DNA of 64,000 nucleotides from Oceanicola sp. 502str15. GTDB taxonomy: Bacteria > Pseudomonadota > Alphaproteobacteria > Rhodobacterales > Rhodobacteraceae. Under the pieces are notes generated by a model that was not told where the DNA came from, did no database searches, and worked only from the letters and a program-made list of their open reading frames with translations. The stretch is taken from the NCBI RefSeq assembly GCF_024105635.1, contig NZ_WYDQ01000001.1:3348501-3412500 (forward strand), written 5' to 3'. This document shows, piece after piece, positions 10,402 through 19,764 of the stretch. The first letter of the stretch is position 1, and each line of letters begins with the position of its first letter. The translations under genes were made by a program, and so were the position numbers.

Positions 10402-11933
10402 GCGATAAGCATCCCATTGGCCTCAGCATTCGCGATGCGGTGAAGGTCTACCCCGGGACGCGGGCGCTCAAGGGCGTGGATTTCGATATCCGCATGGGTG
10501 CGGTCAACGTGCTGGTGGGCGAGAATGGCGCGGGCAAGTCGACGCTGATGAAGGTGATTTCCGGCGTCGAGCCGCTGACGGAGGGGCAGATCACCGTTGA
10601 CGGGCAGCCGGTGCAGTTTCAGACCAAGGATGACGCGGTGCGGGCGGGCATCGGCATTGTGTTTCAGGAATTGAACCTGTTTCCCGACATGTCGGTGGCC
10701 GAAAACATCTTCATCGGTAACGAGCCGACCCGGGCGGGGTTTCATCTCGACACCCGAAGCCAGCGGGCGCGCAGCGCGGAGCTGCTCCGCAGGCTGGAAC
10801 AGAAGATTGACCCCGATACGCCGCTCGGCTTCCTGAAGATCGGGCAGCAGCAGATCGTGGAGATTGCCAAGGCGCTGGCCGAGGATGCGCGCATCCTGAT
10901 CCTCGACGAGCCGACCTCTGCGCTTTCGGCGGTTGAGGTGGAGGTGCTGTTCAAGCTGATCGACGAGCTGACGGCGCAGGGGGTGGGGATTGTCTATATT
11001 TCGCACCGGCTGGAGGAGCTGATCCGGATTGGCGACTACATCACGGTGCTGCGCGACGGCGAGATCACCGGTAGCCGCAGCATGGACGGCGTGGACCTGC
11101 GCTGGATCGTGGAGGCGATGATCGGCGGGGCGCAGAAGGATTTTGCAGCGTCGATCGGGCATGAGCCGGGCGACGAGGTGTTTCGGGCCGAGGATGTGGT
11201 GTTGCCCAAGATGGGCGGCGGCTACCACGTGGATCACGTTTCGCTCGATGTGAAGGCCGGCGAGATCGTGGGGATCTACGGGCTGATGGGGGCGGGGCGC
11301 ACCGAGTTGATGGAATGCATCATCGGGCGGCATCCGGGCAGCTCGCTGGGGCGCTACTTCATCGACGGAAAGGCGCTACGGAGCACCGCCATTGCCGACC
11401 GGATCTCGCAGGGGATCGCGCTGGTGCCGGAAGATCGCAAGCGTGACGGGCTGGTGCAGATCATGGCGATCCGCGAGAATCTGACGCTGTCGTCGCTGGG
11501 CAGCCTCGCGCGCGGGTTTCACCTTGATCTCGGGAAAGAGGCGGCGCGGGCGATGGAGTTCATCAAGCGGCTGACGATCAAGGTTTCCAGCCAGGAAAAT
11601 CCGGTTTCGTCGCTGTCGGGCGGCAACCAGCAGAAGGTGGTGATCGGCAAGGCGCTGATGACCGGGCCGAAGATTTTGCTGATGGACGAGCCGACCCGGG
11701 GCGTCGACGTTGGCGCCAAGGCCGAGATCTATCGCGTGATGCGCCAGCTCGCGGCCGAGGGGCTGGCGGTGCTGTTCTCGACCTCGGAGATCGAGGAATG
11801 CATGGCGTTGAGCGACCGGGTTCTGGTCATGGCCGACGGCAGGGTGACCGGCGAATTCAGCAACAGGTCGGAGGTGGCCGAAGTGCTTGCGGCAGCCTCT
11901 CCAATCACTTCAGTCAGGGAGAGCGCCGCATGA
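10398..11933 (+). CDS. CUT2 sugar ABC transporter ATPase, two-domain
   Basis: This 511-residue RbsA/XylG-like protein has two nucleotide-binding domains. In the N-terminal half, Walker A is GENGAGKST near residues 41-49 and Walker B is ILILDEPTS near 170, with the weak signature FLKIGQQQ. In the C-terminal half, Walker A is the degenerate GLMGAGRTE typical of this family, the signature is LSGGNQQK near 410, and Walker B is ILLMDEPTRGVD. Length is normal for the family. ATGA overlaps tie it to the DUF2291 gene upstream and the permease downstream. It powers sugar import with the 8750 binding protein. Confidence 0.95.
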   Translation: MSDKHPIGLSIRDAVKVYPGTRALKGVDFDIRMGAVNVLVGENGAGKSTLMKVISGVEPLTEGQITVDGQPVQFQTKDDAVRAGIGIVFQELNLFPDMSVAENIFIGNEPTRAGFHLDTRSQRARSAELLRRLEQKIDPDTPLGFLKIGQQQIVEIAKALAEDARILILDEPTSALSAVEVEVLFKLIDELTAQGVGIVYISHRLEELIRIGDYITVLRDGEITGSRSMDGVDLRWIVEAMIGGAQKDFAASIGHEPGDEVFRAEDVVLPKMGGGYHVDHVSLDVKAGEIVGIYGLMGAGRTELMECIIGRHPGSSLGRYFIDGKALRSTAIADRISQGIALVPEDRKRDGLVQIMAIRENLTLSSLGSLARGFHLDLGKEAARAMEFIKRLTIKVSSQENPVSSLSGGNQQKVVIGKALMTGPKILLMDEPTRGVDVGAKAEIYRVMRQLAAEGLAVLFSTSEIEECMALSDRVLVMADGRVTGEFSNRSEVAEVLAAASPITSVRESAA

Positions 11934-12982
11934 GCGTCACCGCCCAATCGCAACCGGCAGCACAGGTGAACTGGCTTTTGCTGCTGCTCAAGGCCCGCAC
12001 CTTTGTGGCCCTGATCCTCGTGTTCGGCTACTTCGCCTTCGCCGCGCCGAACTTTCTGAGCGTGGCCAACGCGGTGCTGATCTCGAAGCATGTCGCGATC
12101 AACGCCTTTCTCGCGATCGGCATGACCTATGTGATCATCACTGGCGGCATCGACCTGTCGGTTGGTTCGGTAGTGGGGCTCACCTCGATGATTGCGGGCT
12201 ATCTGCTGCTTAACGGCATAGACCTCGGCCTTGGCTGGTCTATCCAGTTCAACACGCTGGAGATCGTGCTGATGGTCTGCGTGGTGGGGGTGTTCGTGGG
12301 CTGGGTGAACGGGCTGCTGATCACGCGGCTCAACGTTGCGCCCTTCATCGCCACGCTTGGGATGCTCTACATCGCGCGGGGTGCGGCGCTGCTGATGTCG
12401 GGGGGGCGGACCTTTCCGAACCTCAACGGCAACCCGGATTATGGCTCGCACACCTTTCCGCTGATCGGGGCGGGCAACCTGTTTGGCATTCCGGTGATGA
12501 TCTGGATCCTGATCGCGGTTGCGCTGCTGGCGACCTACATCGCCCAGCGCACGCCGCTGGGGCGGCATATCTATGCGACCGGCGGCAACGAGCGCGGCGC
12601 GGAGCTTTCGGGCGTGCGGGTGCGGCGGGTGAAGATGTTTGTCTACATGTTCTCTGGTCTGATGGCTGCTCTGGTGGGGCTTATCATTGCCTCACAACTC
12701 AAGGCCGCCCACCCGGCGACCGGCGAGTTCTTCGAGTTGAATGCCATTGCCGCGGCGGTGCTTGGCGGCACGTCTATGTCGGGCGGGCGCGGACGGATCT
12801 GGGGCACGATCGTGGGCGCCTTTGTCATCGGCATCCTGTCCGACGGGCTGGTGATGATGGGCGTGTCGTCCTTCTGGCAGATGGTCATCAAGGGCTTGGT
12901 CATCGTGGCCGCCGTCGTCATCGACCAGGCCCAGAGCCGGTTGCAGGCGCGGGTTGCGCTGGCGCAGGAGGCCGCGGGCTGA
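11930..12982 (+). CDS. CUT2 sugar ABC transporter permease
   Basis: This is a 350-residue RbsC-like inner-membrane permease with about ten hydrophobic segments. Family motifs include ITGGIDLSVGSVVGL near residues 70-85, NAIAAAVLGGTSMSGGRGRIWGT near 272, and a long membrane stretch at the C terminus. The ATG at 11930 overlaps the ATPase stop. It is the only permease of this transporter, so it probably forms a homodimer, unlike the two-permease system at 417-2389. It ends the operon; the next 326 bases carry no clear gene. Confidence 0.94.
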   Translation: MSVTAQSQPAAQVNWLLLLLKARTFVALILVFGYFAFAAPNFLSVANAVLISKHVAINAFLAIGMTYVIITGGIDLSVGSVVGLTSMIAGYLLLNGIDLGLGWSIQFNTLEIVLMVCVVGVFVGWVNGLLITRLNVAPFIATLGMLYIARGAALLMSGGRTFPNLNGNPDYGSHTFPLIGAGNLFGIPVMIWILIAVALLATYIAQRTPLGRHIYATGGNERGAELSGVRVRRVKMFVYMFSGLMAALVGLIIASQLKAAHPATGEFFELNAIAAAVLGGTSMSGGRGRIWGTIVGAFVIGILSDGLVMMGVSSFWQMVIKGLVIVAAVVIDQAQSRLQARVALAQEAAG

Positions 12983-13308
12983 GGGCTTTCAGGGCGGTGC
13001 CGGGTGCGGGGGTCGGGCTGTTGCTCAAGTGACGTGGGGCAGGGCGGATCGCTCGGATTGGGGCGAGAAACGATGGACCGGCTTGCCGGCACGCGGTAAC
13101 AGTCGCGGACGGAGTTCAGGGGCCATGGAAGGTCCGCGGAAAGGATCGTCCCGGGCAGTATGACCATCTCGAAGCTTGCGCGAAATCCCTATTCCCTCGC
13201 CATGGCGGTCAAGTTCCTTTGCGATGTCGAGCCGTTCAACCGGTTCACCGAGAGGGAGCCGTAGTGGGGCTTTAGGGTCGGGGCTTCAAAGGCAGGGGAG
13301 CGTGGCCT
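12983..13308. other. Intergenic region without a clear gene
   Basis: No supported gene lies here. The only frame of note is a 34-codon ORF from ATG 13160 to TAG 13264 encoding a basic/aromatic peptide (starts MTISKLARNPYSLAMAV). It lacks a good ribosome site and could be a decayed gene remnant. The region separates the sugar transporter operon from the GMC oxidoreductase and should hold the latter's promoter. Confidence 0.5.
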
Positions 13309-14925
13309 GTGGAGACGATCGAATGCGACGTGGTGGTGGTGGGCGCGGGCTCTTCGGGCTGCGTGGTGGCGGCGCGGCTGGCGGAGCGGGCCGGGCTGCG
13401 GGTGTGCGTGCTGGAGGCGGGCGGGGGCGATCTGAGCCCATGGGTGCGGATGCCGATCGGCTATGGCGGGGCGTTCTACCACCCGCGCCTCAACTGGCGC
13501 TACTACACCGAGCCGGAGCCGGGGCTGGGCGGGCGCGCGGCCTATTGGCCGCGGGGCAAGGTGATTGGCGGTTCGAGTTCGATCAACGCGATGGTCTTCA
13601 TCCGGGGGCAGGCCGAGGACTACGACCGCTGGGCGGCGGCGGGCTGTGCCGGGTGGAGCTACGAAGAGGTGCTGCCCTATTTCAAGCGGCTGGAAGACAA
13701 CGCGGCGGGGGCCGACGATTGGCGTGCCACGGGCGGGCCGATCGGGGTGAAGGAGGTGTCGGCGGAGGTGCATCCGCTGAGTCATGCCTTCGTCGCCGCC
13801 GGGCAGGCGGCGGGCCATGCGCGGAACGGGGATTTCAACGGGGCGCGCCAGGAGGGGGTCGGGTTTTACCAGATCACCACGCGGGGCGGCTTTCGCGCCT
13901 CGGCGGCGGCGGGCTACCTGCGGCCCGCGCTGCGGCGCCGGGCCCTGCGGCTGGAGACGGGCGCCCATGTAACCCGGCTGCTGTTCGAGGGGCGGCGGTG
14001 CAGCGGCGTGGAGTTTCAGCGCGGCGACCGGCTGGTGAAGGTGAAGGCGACGCGGCAGGTGGTGCTCGCGGCCGGGGCTATCGGCTCGCCGCAGATCCTC
14101 CAGCTTTCGGGGCTGGGCGACCCGGAAATGCTGAGTTCCCACGGGATAGAGACTGTTTGTGCCGCGCCGGGGGTGGGGCAGAACCTGCAGGATCACATCG
14201 GGTTTGACCTTGTTTACGAGGCCACCACCCCGACGCTGAATGCCACTTTGGGCTCGTGGCTGGGCCGGGCCGGGGCCGGGATGCGATATGTGATCACACG
14301 GGGCGGGCCGCTTTCGCTCTCGGTCAATCAGGCGGGCGGGTTCGTGCGCAGCGATGCGGGGCGGGAGCGGCCCAACCTGCAACTGTACTTCTCGCCTCTG
14401 TCCTACACCCGCGCCGTGCCGGGCAAGCGACGGCTGATGAAGCCCGATGCCTTTGCGGGCTTCATGATCGGGATCTCCAACTGCCACCCCAAGAGCCGGG
14501 GCGCGCTGCACATCCGCTCGGCGGACCCGATGGAGGCCCCGGCCATCCGGCCCAACTACCTGAGCGCGCCGGAAGACCTTGACGAGCTGCTGGCCTCGGT
14601 GCCGATCATGCGGGCCATTGCCGCCCAACCGGCGCTGGCCGAGGTGACCCGCGCGGAGCTGAAGCCCGGCCCGGCGGTGACGGAGCGGGCGGCGCTGGAA
14701 GACTACATTCGGGCCGTCACAGGCTCTGTCTTCCATCCCTGCGGCACCTGCGCGATGGGCGCGGAAGAGACGGCGGTGGTGACGCCGGACCTTCGGTTGC
14801 GGGGCGTGGAGGGGCTGACGGTGGCGGATGCCTCGGTGATCCCGGCGATCACCTCGGGCAACCTGAACGCCCCGGCGCTGATGATCGGGGAGAAGGCCGC
14901 CGACCTCGTGGCGGCGCGGCTCTGA
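13309..14925 (+). CDS. GMC family FAD-dependent alcohol/choline-type dehydrogenase
   Basis: This 538-residue flavoprotein is of the glucose-methanol-choline oxidoreductase family. The FAD-binding dinucleotide motif VVVVGAGSSGCVVAARL is at residues 6-22. GMC signature 1 is GKVIGGSSSINAMVFIRGQ near 83-100, signature 2 GAIGSPQILQLSGLG near 258, and the catalytic His lies in HPCGTCAMG near 480. Start is GTG 13309 with an AGGGGAG ribosome site. It oxidises a primary alcohol, but the substrate is not evident; it is not in a bet operon. The next gene, an enolase-superfamily member, is 65 bases downstream and probably co-transcribed. Confidence 0.92.
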   Translation: METIECDVVVVGAGSSGCVVAARLAERAGLRVCVLEAGGGDLSPWVRMPIGYGGAFYHPRLNWRYYTEPEPGLGGRAAYWPRGKVIGGSSSINAMVFIRGQAEDYDRWAAAGCAGWSYEEVLPYFKRLEDNAAGADDWRATGGPIGVKEVSAEVHPLSHAFVAAGQAAGHARNGDFNGARQEGVGFYQITTRGGFRASAAAGYLRPALRRRALRLETGAHVTRLLFEGRRCSGVEFQRGDRLVKVKATRQVVLAAGAIGSPQILQLSGLGDPEMLSSHGIETVCAAPGVGQNLQDHIGFDLVYEATTPTLNATLGSWLGRAGAGMRYVITRGGPLSLSVNQAGGFVRSDAGRERPNLQLYFSPLSYTRAVPGKRRLMKPDAFAGFMIGISNCHPKSRGALHIRSADPMEAPAIRPNYLSAPEDLDELLASVPIMRAIAAQPALAEVTRAELKPGPAVTERAALEDYIRAVTGSVFHPCGTCAMGAEETAVVTPDLRLRGVEGLTVADASVIPAITSGNLNAPALMIGEKAADLVAARL

Positions 14926-14990
14926 CGCTTTGCCCCTTGCCCGCGCCTCGCGCCCCGCGTTCTATCGGCCCCGAAAGAAGGAGCGCCGCC

Positions 14991-16106
14991 ATGCAGATCC
15001 GCAAGATCGAAACCTTTGCCACGCCGGATGTCGGCTTTACCCGCGTGACCGACGAGGCGGGCAACGAGGGGTGGGGGCAGGTTTCGACCTATCAGAGCGA
15101 TATCACGGCGCAGGTGCTGCACCGGCAGGTGGCGCCGCATGTGCTGGGGGTGGAGTTTGACCCGGAGACCGGCGCGGATGACCTGTTTGATCGGGCTTGG
15201 GAGAAGGAGCACAAGTTTCCGGGCTCCTACATGTGCCGGGCGATCGGCGGGGTGGAGACGGCGCTTTGGGATCTGCGCGGGAAGGTTGCGGGAAAGCCGG
15301 TGGCGGCGCTGCTGGGCGGGAGCGCCGGGCCGTTGCGGGCCTATGCCTCTTCGATGAAGCGGGACATCACGCCGGAGCAGGAGGCCGAGCGCTTTCGGCG
15401 GCTGCGGGGGGAGAAGGGGTTTGATGCCTTCAAGTTCCGGATCGGAGCCGAGTGCGGGCGCGGGCAGGATGAGTGGGAGGGGCGGACGGAAGAGATCATC
15501 CCCATCATCGCAAGGGCCGTGGGCGGCGCGGGGGTGGCGCTGCTGGCGGATGCGAACTCCTGCTACGGGCCGGAGAGGGCGATACATTACGGGAAGATGC
15601 TGCAGGACAATGGCATCGTGCATTACGAGGAGCCTTGCCCCTATTGGGAGCTGGAGCAGACCGCCGAGGTGACGGCGGCGCTGGAGATCGACGTGACGGG
15701 GGGCGAGCAGGATTGCTGGCTGCCGACGTGGAAGCGGATGTTCGAGCTGAAGGCGGTGAACGTGGCGCAGCCGGATGTGCTTTATGCCGGTGGCATCGGG
15801 CGCACGCTGCGGATTGCGAAGATGGCCGAGGCGGCGGGGTTGGTGGTGACGCCCCATGCGGCCAATCTGGGACTTGTAACACTATTTACAATGCACCTGC
15901 TGCGGGCCATCCCCAATGCCGGGCCCTACCTGGAGTTCTCCATCGAGGAGGCCGACTATTACCCCTGGCAATACGGGCTTTACCGGAACGACCCCTACCG
16001 CGTGGAGGGCGGCAGGGTGAGCGTGACAGAGGCGCCCGGCTGGGGCGTGGAGATTGCGCCGGAGTGGCTCGACAAGGCCGCCCATGCCGTGAGCGCGGCG
16101 GATTGA
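14991..16106 (+). CDS. Mandelate racemase/muconate lactonizing enzyme family protein
   Basis: This 371-residue enolase-superfamily enzyme has an N-terminal capping domain and a C-terminal barrel. The barrel shows the Lys of the first acid-base position as FKFRIG near residue 147, Mg ligands Asp in LADANS near 184, Glu in YEEPCPYW near 211 and Glu in GGEQDCW near 237, and the catalytic His in TPHAANLG near 288. It abstracts a proton alpha to a carboxylate, so it is a sugar-acid dehydratase or racemase; exact substrate unknown. The ATG at 14991 follows AAGGAG. It sits between a GMC oxidoreductase and a PuuB-like oxidase. Confidence 0.88.
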   Translation: MQIRKIETFATPDVGFTRVTDEAGNEGWGQVSTYQSDITAQVLHRQVAPHVLGVEFDPETGADDLFDRAWEKEHKFPGSYMCRAIGGVETALWDLRGKVAGKPVAALLGGSAGPLRAYASSMKRDITPEQEAERFRRLRGEKGFDAFKFRIGAECGRGQDEWEGRTEEIIPIIARAVGGAGVALLADANSCYGPERAIHYGKMLQDNGIVHYEEPCPYWELEQTAEVTAALEIDVTGGEQDCWLPTWKRMFELKAVNVAQPDVLYAGGIGRTLRIAKMAEAAGLVVTPHAANLGLVTLFTMHLLRAIPNAGPYLEFSIEEADYYPWQYGLYRNDPYRVEGGRVSVTEAPGWGVEIAPEWLDKAAHAVSAAD

Positions 16107-16137
16107 AACGAAACCGGCGACAGGGCAGGCTCTGCCG

Positions 16138-17397
16138 ATGGAGCTGAAATCCACGCCCTATTGGTGGGACACCACCCCGCCTGCGCAGATCGAGCGTCCG
16201 CCGCTGCCGCAACGCGCCGACGCGGTGGTGATCGGCTCGGGCTACACCGGGCTGCATGCCGCGCTTCAGATTGCGCGGGGCGGGCGCAGCGTGGTGGTGC
16301 TGGAAAAGGGCCAGCCGGGGGAGGGGTGCAGCACACGCAATGGCGGGCAACTCAGCTATTCGATCAAGCCGAGCCTGCGGGCGTTGACGGCGAAGCACGG
16401 GGCCGAGACGGCGGCGGCGATTCGGGCCGAGGGGCCGGCTTCGCTGGCGTTTCTGGGAGATTTCATCGGCGCGGAGGGGATCGACTGCGACTATCGGCTC
16501 TGCGGGCGGTTCGACGGGGCGGCCACGGCGCGCGCCTACGTGGAGATGAGCCGGGAGGCGGATGGCGAGCATGTCATCGCGGTGCCGAAGGGCGCGCAGC
16601 GCGGGGAGATCGGGAGCGACTGGTATCACGGTGGGATCGTGCACCGGAATTACGGGTCGCTCGACCCGGGCCGCTACCATGCCGGGCTGCTGAACGCGGC
16701 GCTGGCCGCCGGGGTGACGGTGGTGCCCGACTGCCCGGCGGAGGCGATGGACGAGGGGCTGAACAGCGTGACCGTCAGCACGCCGCATGGCCGCATCGCC
16801 ACCTCGGACGTGGTGATTGCGACCAATGGATACACGCCCAAGGCCGCGCCATGGCACCGCAAGCGGGTGATCCCGATTGGCAGTTACATCATAGCGACGG
16901 AGGAGCTGCCGAAGGCCGATGTTGCCCGGCTGTTTCCGCAGAACCGGGTGTATTGCGACAGTCGCCGGGTGATCTACTACTACCGCGCCTCGCCGGATGG
17001 AAAGCGGGTGCTGTTCGGCGGGCGCGCGGCGGCGGGCGAGGCGGGGGCGGGGATGGCGGCGAAGCGGCTCAGGGCCGAGATGGTGCGGCTCTTTCCCGAG
17101 CTGGAGAGCGTGGGGATCAGCCATAGCTGGATGGGGTTTGTGGCCTTCACCTTCGACAAGCTGGCCCATACCGGCGCGACGGGGCCGATCCACCACGCCA
17201 TGGGCTATTGCGGATCGGGGATCGGTATGGCCTCCTATCTGGGAATGAAAGCGGGGCTCAGGGTGCTGGGGGACAAGGCCGGGGAGACCGCGATGATGCG
17301 GCCCGGCTTTCCGACGCGGCCTCTCTACAGCGGCGATCCGTGGTTTCTGCCGGCCGCGGTGGCGAGCTACCGGATGATGGACCGCTTCGGTTTGTAA
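16138..17397 (+). CDS. FAD-dependent amine oxidoreductase (PuuB/DAO family)
   Basis: This 419-residue protein belongs to the D-amino-acid-oxidase fold family. The FAD-binding motif is VVIGSGYTGLHAALQIARGG near residues 27-46, followed by LEKGQPGEGCSTRNGG, a flavin-proximal arrangement typical of PuuB/OrdL gamma-glutamylputrescine oxidases. The C-terminal FAD contact YCGSGIGMASYLG is near residue 360. The polyamine transporter genes start 130 bases downstream, which supports a role in oxidising a polyamine or its gamma-glutamyl derivative. No puuA homologue is visible, so the substrate stays open. Confidence 0.85.
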   Translation: MELKSTPYWWDTTPPAQIERPPLPQRADAVVIGSGYTGLHAALQIARGGRSVVVLEKGQPGEGCSTRNGGQLSYSIKPSLRALTAKHGAETAAAIRAEGPASLAFLGDFIGAEGIDCDYRLCGRFDGAATARAYVEMSREADGEHVIAVPKGAQRGEIGSDWYHGGIVHRNYGSLDPGRYHAGLLNAALAAGVTVVPDCPAEAMDEGLNSVTVSTPHGRIATSDVVIATNGYTPKAAPWHRKRVIPIGSYIIATEELPKADVARLFPQNRVYCDSRRVIYYYRASPDGKRVLFGGRAAAGEAGAGMAAKRLRAEMVRLFPELESVGISHSWMGFVAFTFDKLAHTGATGPIHHAMGYCGSGIGMASYLGMKAGLRVLGDKAGETAMMRPGFPTRPLYSGDPWFLPAAVASYRMMDRFGL

Positions 17398-17421
17398 CGG
17401 CAGTGTATCGGTTAAGGCCCG

Positions 17422-17450
17422 CGCACGGAATTTTCCTTTCGATCCGTGCG
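17422..17450 (+). other. Inverted repeat upstream of polyamine-binding protein gene
   Basis: Eight-base arms CGCACGGA and TCCGTGCG surround a 13-base AT-rich loop, in the 130-base gap between the FAD oxidoreductase and the binding protein. No T-run follows. It could be an operator or leader stem-loop for the transporter operon. Confidence 0.4.
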
Positions 17451-17526
17451 GTTCTGGGCTTCACTCACCAAAGGCCCGCGTCAGACGGGCCGCTCCAACG
17501 TCAATGACCCAACCGGAGGACTTGAA

Positions 17527-18594
17527 ATGAAACCCACTTTCCGCGCCCTGCTTGCCGGAACCGCGATGGTTCTGGCAGCCGGCACCGCCAGCGCCGAGAC
17601 GCTGCGCCTGCTCACCTGGGGCGGCTATGCGCCCGAGGATGTGATTGCGAAGTTCGAAGAGGAATACCCCGACATCGACGTTGAGGTGACGCTGTCGAAC
17701 AACGAGGAGATGATCGCCAAGCTCCGCGCCACCGGCGGCACCGGCTTTGACCTTGCCCAGCCGAGCCATGACCGGGTCTATGCCGCGCAGCTCGAGTACA
17801 ACATCTACAAGCCGCTCGATCTGAGCAAGATCGACACCGACAAGATGACGCCGAACCTGCTCGAAGGCGTGAAGGCCAACACCACCATCGAGGGCGAGGT
17901 CTACTCGGTGCCGCACCAGTGGGGCACCAGCGGGATCATGGCGAACACCGCCGAAGCCCCGGATGTGACAGGCTGGAACGACCTGTGCGACGAAAAATAC
18001 GCTGGCCGCACCTCGATGCGCCTGCGCCGCACGATCCTGCTGGGCACCGCCTTCGGCATGGGCAAAGACCCGTTTGCCCTCTACGCCGACCCGGAAGCCT
18101 ACCAGCAGATGCTGGACGAGGTGACCGAGAAGCTCATCGCCTGCAAATCCGTGATCAAAACCTACTGGAGCGGCGGCGACGACCTGAGTGCGCTGATGCT
18201 CTCGGGCGAGGTCGTGGTGTCGGAGACATGGGACTCGACCGCCTTCAAGCTTTACGGCGAGAACCCCGACATCGTGTTCGTGCCGCCGGAAACCGGCGCG
18301 CTGGCCTGGATCGACACCTTCACCATCCCGCGCGGTGGCGAGGCGGACGATGCGGCCTACAAGTGGATCAACTTCGTGCTGCGGCCCGAGATCACCAAGA
18401 TGATGTCGGCCTCGACCGGCGCCATTGCCGCCGTGCCGAACGGGATCGACCTGATGCCCGACGACAAGAAAGCGGCGATTTCGGCAGGGTTCGACCAGAC
18501 TGACCTGGATAACCTGAAGTTCTTTGCCAACATCCCGCCGGGGATCGAAGACATGGAAGGCCTGGCGCTGGAGCGCATCAAGGCTGCCAATTGA
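17527..18594 (+). CDS. Polyamine ABC transporter periplasmic binding protein (PotF/PotD type)
   Basis: This is a 355-residue binding protein with a Sec signal peptide (ending ASAE near residue 24). The mature N terminus LRLLTWGGYAPEDVIAKFEEE is the PotD/PotF hallmark. The ligand-pocket region VSETWDSTAF near residue 233 and AWIDTFTIPRG near 258 are consistent with polyamine binders. A GGAGGA ribosome site precedes ATG 17527. It delivers putrescine, spermidine or a similar cation to the transporter encoded by the following three genes. The adjacent PuuB-like oxidase and speA support a polyamine substrate. Confidence 0.9.
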   Translation: MKPTFRALLAGTAMVLAAGTASAETLRLLTWGGYAPEDVIAKFEEEYPDIDVEVTLSNNEEMIAKLRATGGTGFDLAQPSHDRVYAAQLEYNIYKPLDLSKIDTDKMTPNLLEGVKANTTIEGEVYSVPHQWGTSGIMANTAEAPDVTGWNDLCDEKYAGRTSMRLRRTILLGTAFGMGKDPFALYADPEAYQQMLDEVTEKLIACKSVIKTYWSGGDDLSALMLSGEVVVSETWDSTAFKLYGENPDIVFVPPETGALAWIDTFTIPRGGEADDAAYKWINFVLRPEITKMMSASTGAIAAVPNGIDLMPDDKKAAISAGFDQTDLDNLKFFANIPPGIEDMEGLALERIKAAN

Positions 18595-18600
18595 GAGAAC

Positions 18601-18630
18601 GGGCCGGGGCCTTGCGCTCCGGCCCTTTTT
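18601..18630 (+). terminator. Intrinsic terminator/attenuator after binding-protein gene
   Basis: GGGCCGG pairs with CCGGCCC across a 10-base loop and is followed by five T residues. It lies seven bases after the binding-protein stop and before the ATPase gene of the same transporter, so it probably allows only partial read-through and keeps binding-protein mRNA in excess. Confidence 0.8.
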
Positions 18631-18634
18631 CATT

Positions 18635-18669
18635 GCGGGATGGCGGGACAAGTCCCGCCCTACGCCCGC
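18635..18669. repeat. Palindromic intergenic element
   Basis: A near-perfect palindrome GGCGGGAC-AA-GTCCCGCC (18642-18659) sits in a longer phrase that ends CCCTACGCCCG. Its form is that of the short palindromic repeats scattered in Rhodobacterales intergenic DNA; only one copy is in this window, so repeat status is an inference. Confidence 0.45.
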
Positions 18670-18693
18670 CCGGAAGACAGAAAGACCGCCCCC

Positions 18694-19764
18694 ATGTATG
18701 ACCTGAGCTGCACCGATCTCACCAAGACGTTCGGCACCTTTACCGCCGTCTCCGATGTGTCGCTCGACATTCCTTCGGGGTCGTTCTTTTCGATCCTCGG
18801 GCCGTCGGGCTGCGGCAAGACCACGCTGATGCGGATGATCGCGGGCTTCGAGAGCCCGACTTCGGGGGATATTGCCATCAAGGGCGAGAGCGTGCTGCGG
18901 CTGCCGCCCAACAAGCGCAACGTGAAGATGGTGTTTCAGCACCTCGCGCTGTTTCCGATGATGAGCGTGGGCGAGAACATTGCCTATGGCCTGCGCTGCC
19001 GCGGCGAGCCGAAGAGCGAGATTGCCGGCAAGGTGGCCCGCGTGCTGGACCGGGTGGGGCTGCCGGGCAACGAGGACAAGAAGATCGAGCAGCTCTCGGG
19101 CGGCCAGAAGCAGCGGATCGCCATTGCGCGCTGCATGGTGCTGGAGCCGGATGTGCTGCTGCTGGACGAGCCGCTGGGCGCGCTGGACCTCAAGCTGCGC
19201 GAGCATATGAAGATCGAGCTGAAGCAGTTGCAGCATCAGTTCGAGACCACGTTTCTTTACATCACCCATGACCAGAGCGAGGCGCTGGTGATGAGCGACA
19301 ACGTGGCGGTGATGAACGCCGGGCGCTTCGAGCAGATCGGCGCCCCGAAGGCGCTTTATGACGCGCCCGCCTCGGGCTTCGTGGCCGGGTTCGTGGGCGA
19401 TGCCACGGTGCTTGGGGGCAAGCTGGGCGAGGTGCGCGGCAGCCAGGGCAAGGTGAAGCTGGAAGGCGGGCAGGAGGTGGTTGGCACCGTCTCCGATGGC
19501 AGCAAGAGCGGCGATGCGGTGGAGGTGTTTCTGCGGCCGGAGGCGCTGAAGCTGGGTGCGGGCGATGCCGGCTGCCAGCTTGGCGGCAAGGTCGAGAGCC
19601 TTCTGTTCAACGGCGCCTCGAGCCGGATTCTGGTGCAGACCGGACGGCACCTGATCGAGGTGGCCGACCCGGAGCAACGCGCCGGGGTGGAGCAGGGCAG
19701 CGCCGTGACGGTGAGCTGGAGCCCGGAGCGTGCCCGGATCTTTGCCCGGAGGCCCGGCGTATGA
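18694..19764 (+). CDS. Polyamine ABC transporter ATPase (PotA type)
   Basis: This 356-residue ATPase has Walker A GPSGCGKTT near residues 36-44, Q-loop VFQHLALFPMMSV near 85, signature LSGGQKQR near 136 and Walker B VLLLDEPLGALD near 158. A C-terminal TOBE domain (about residues 270-350) marks the PotA/MalK-like subfamily. The ATG at 18694 was chosen because the ABC domain starts right after it. Its stop overlaps the next start (ATGA at 19761). It energises the polyamine importer. Confidence 0.93.
   Translation: MYDLSCTDLTKTFGTFTAVSDVSLDIPSGSFFSILGPSGCGKTTLMRMIAGFESPTSGDIAIKGESVLRLPPNKRNVKMVFQHLALFPMMSVGENIAYGLRCRGEPKSEIAGKVARVLDRVGLPGNEDKKIEQLSGGQKQRIAIARCMVLEPDVLLLDEPLGALDLKLREHMKIELKQLQHQFETTFLYITHDQSEALVMSDNVAVMNAGRFEQIGAPKALYDAPASGFVAGFVGDATVLGGKLGEVRGSQGKVKLEGGQEVVGTVSDGSKSGDAVEVFLRPEALKLGAGDAGCQLGGKVESLLFNGASSRILVQTGRHLIEVADPEQRAGVEQGSAVTVSWSPERARIFARRPGV

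Noticed and set aside
17461..19677. 738-codon open frame on the minus strand
   Set aside because: It is antisense to the polyamine binding-protein and ATPase genes and its product is His/Arg/Ala-rich without domains. The plus-strand genes have clear family motifs.
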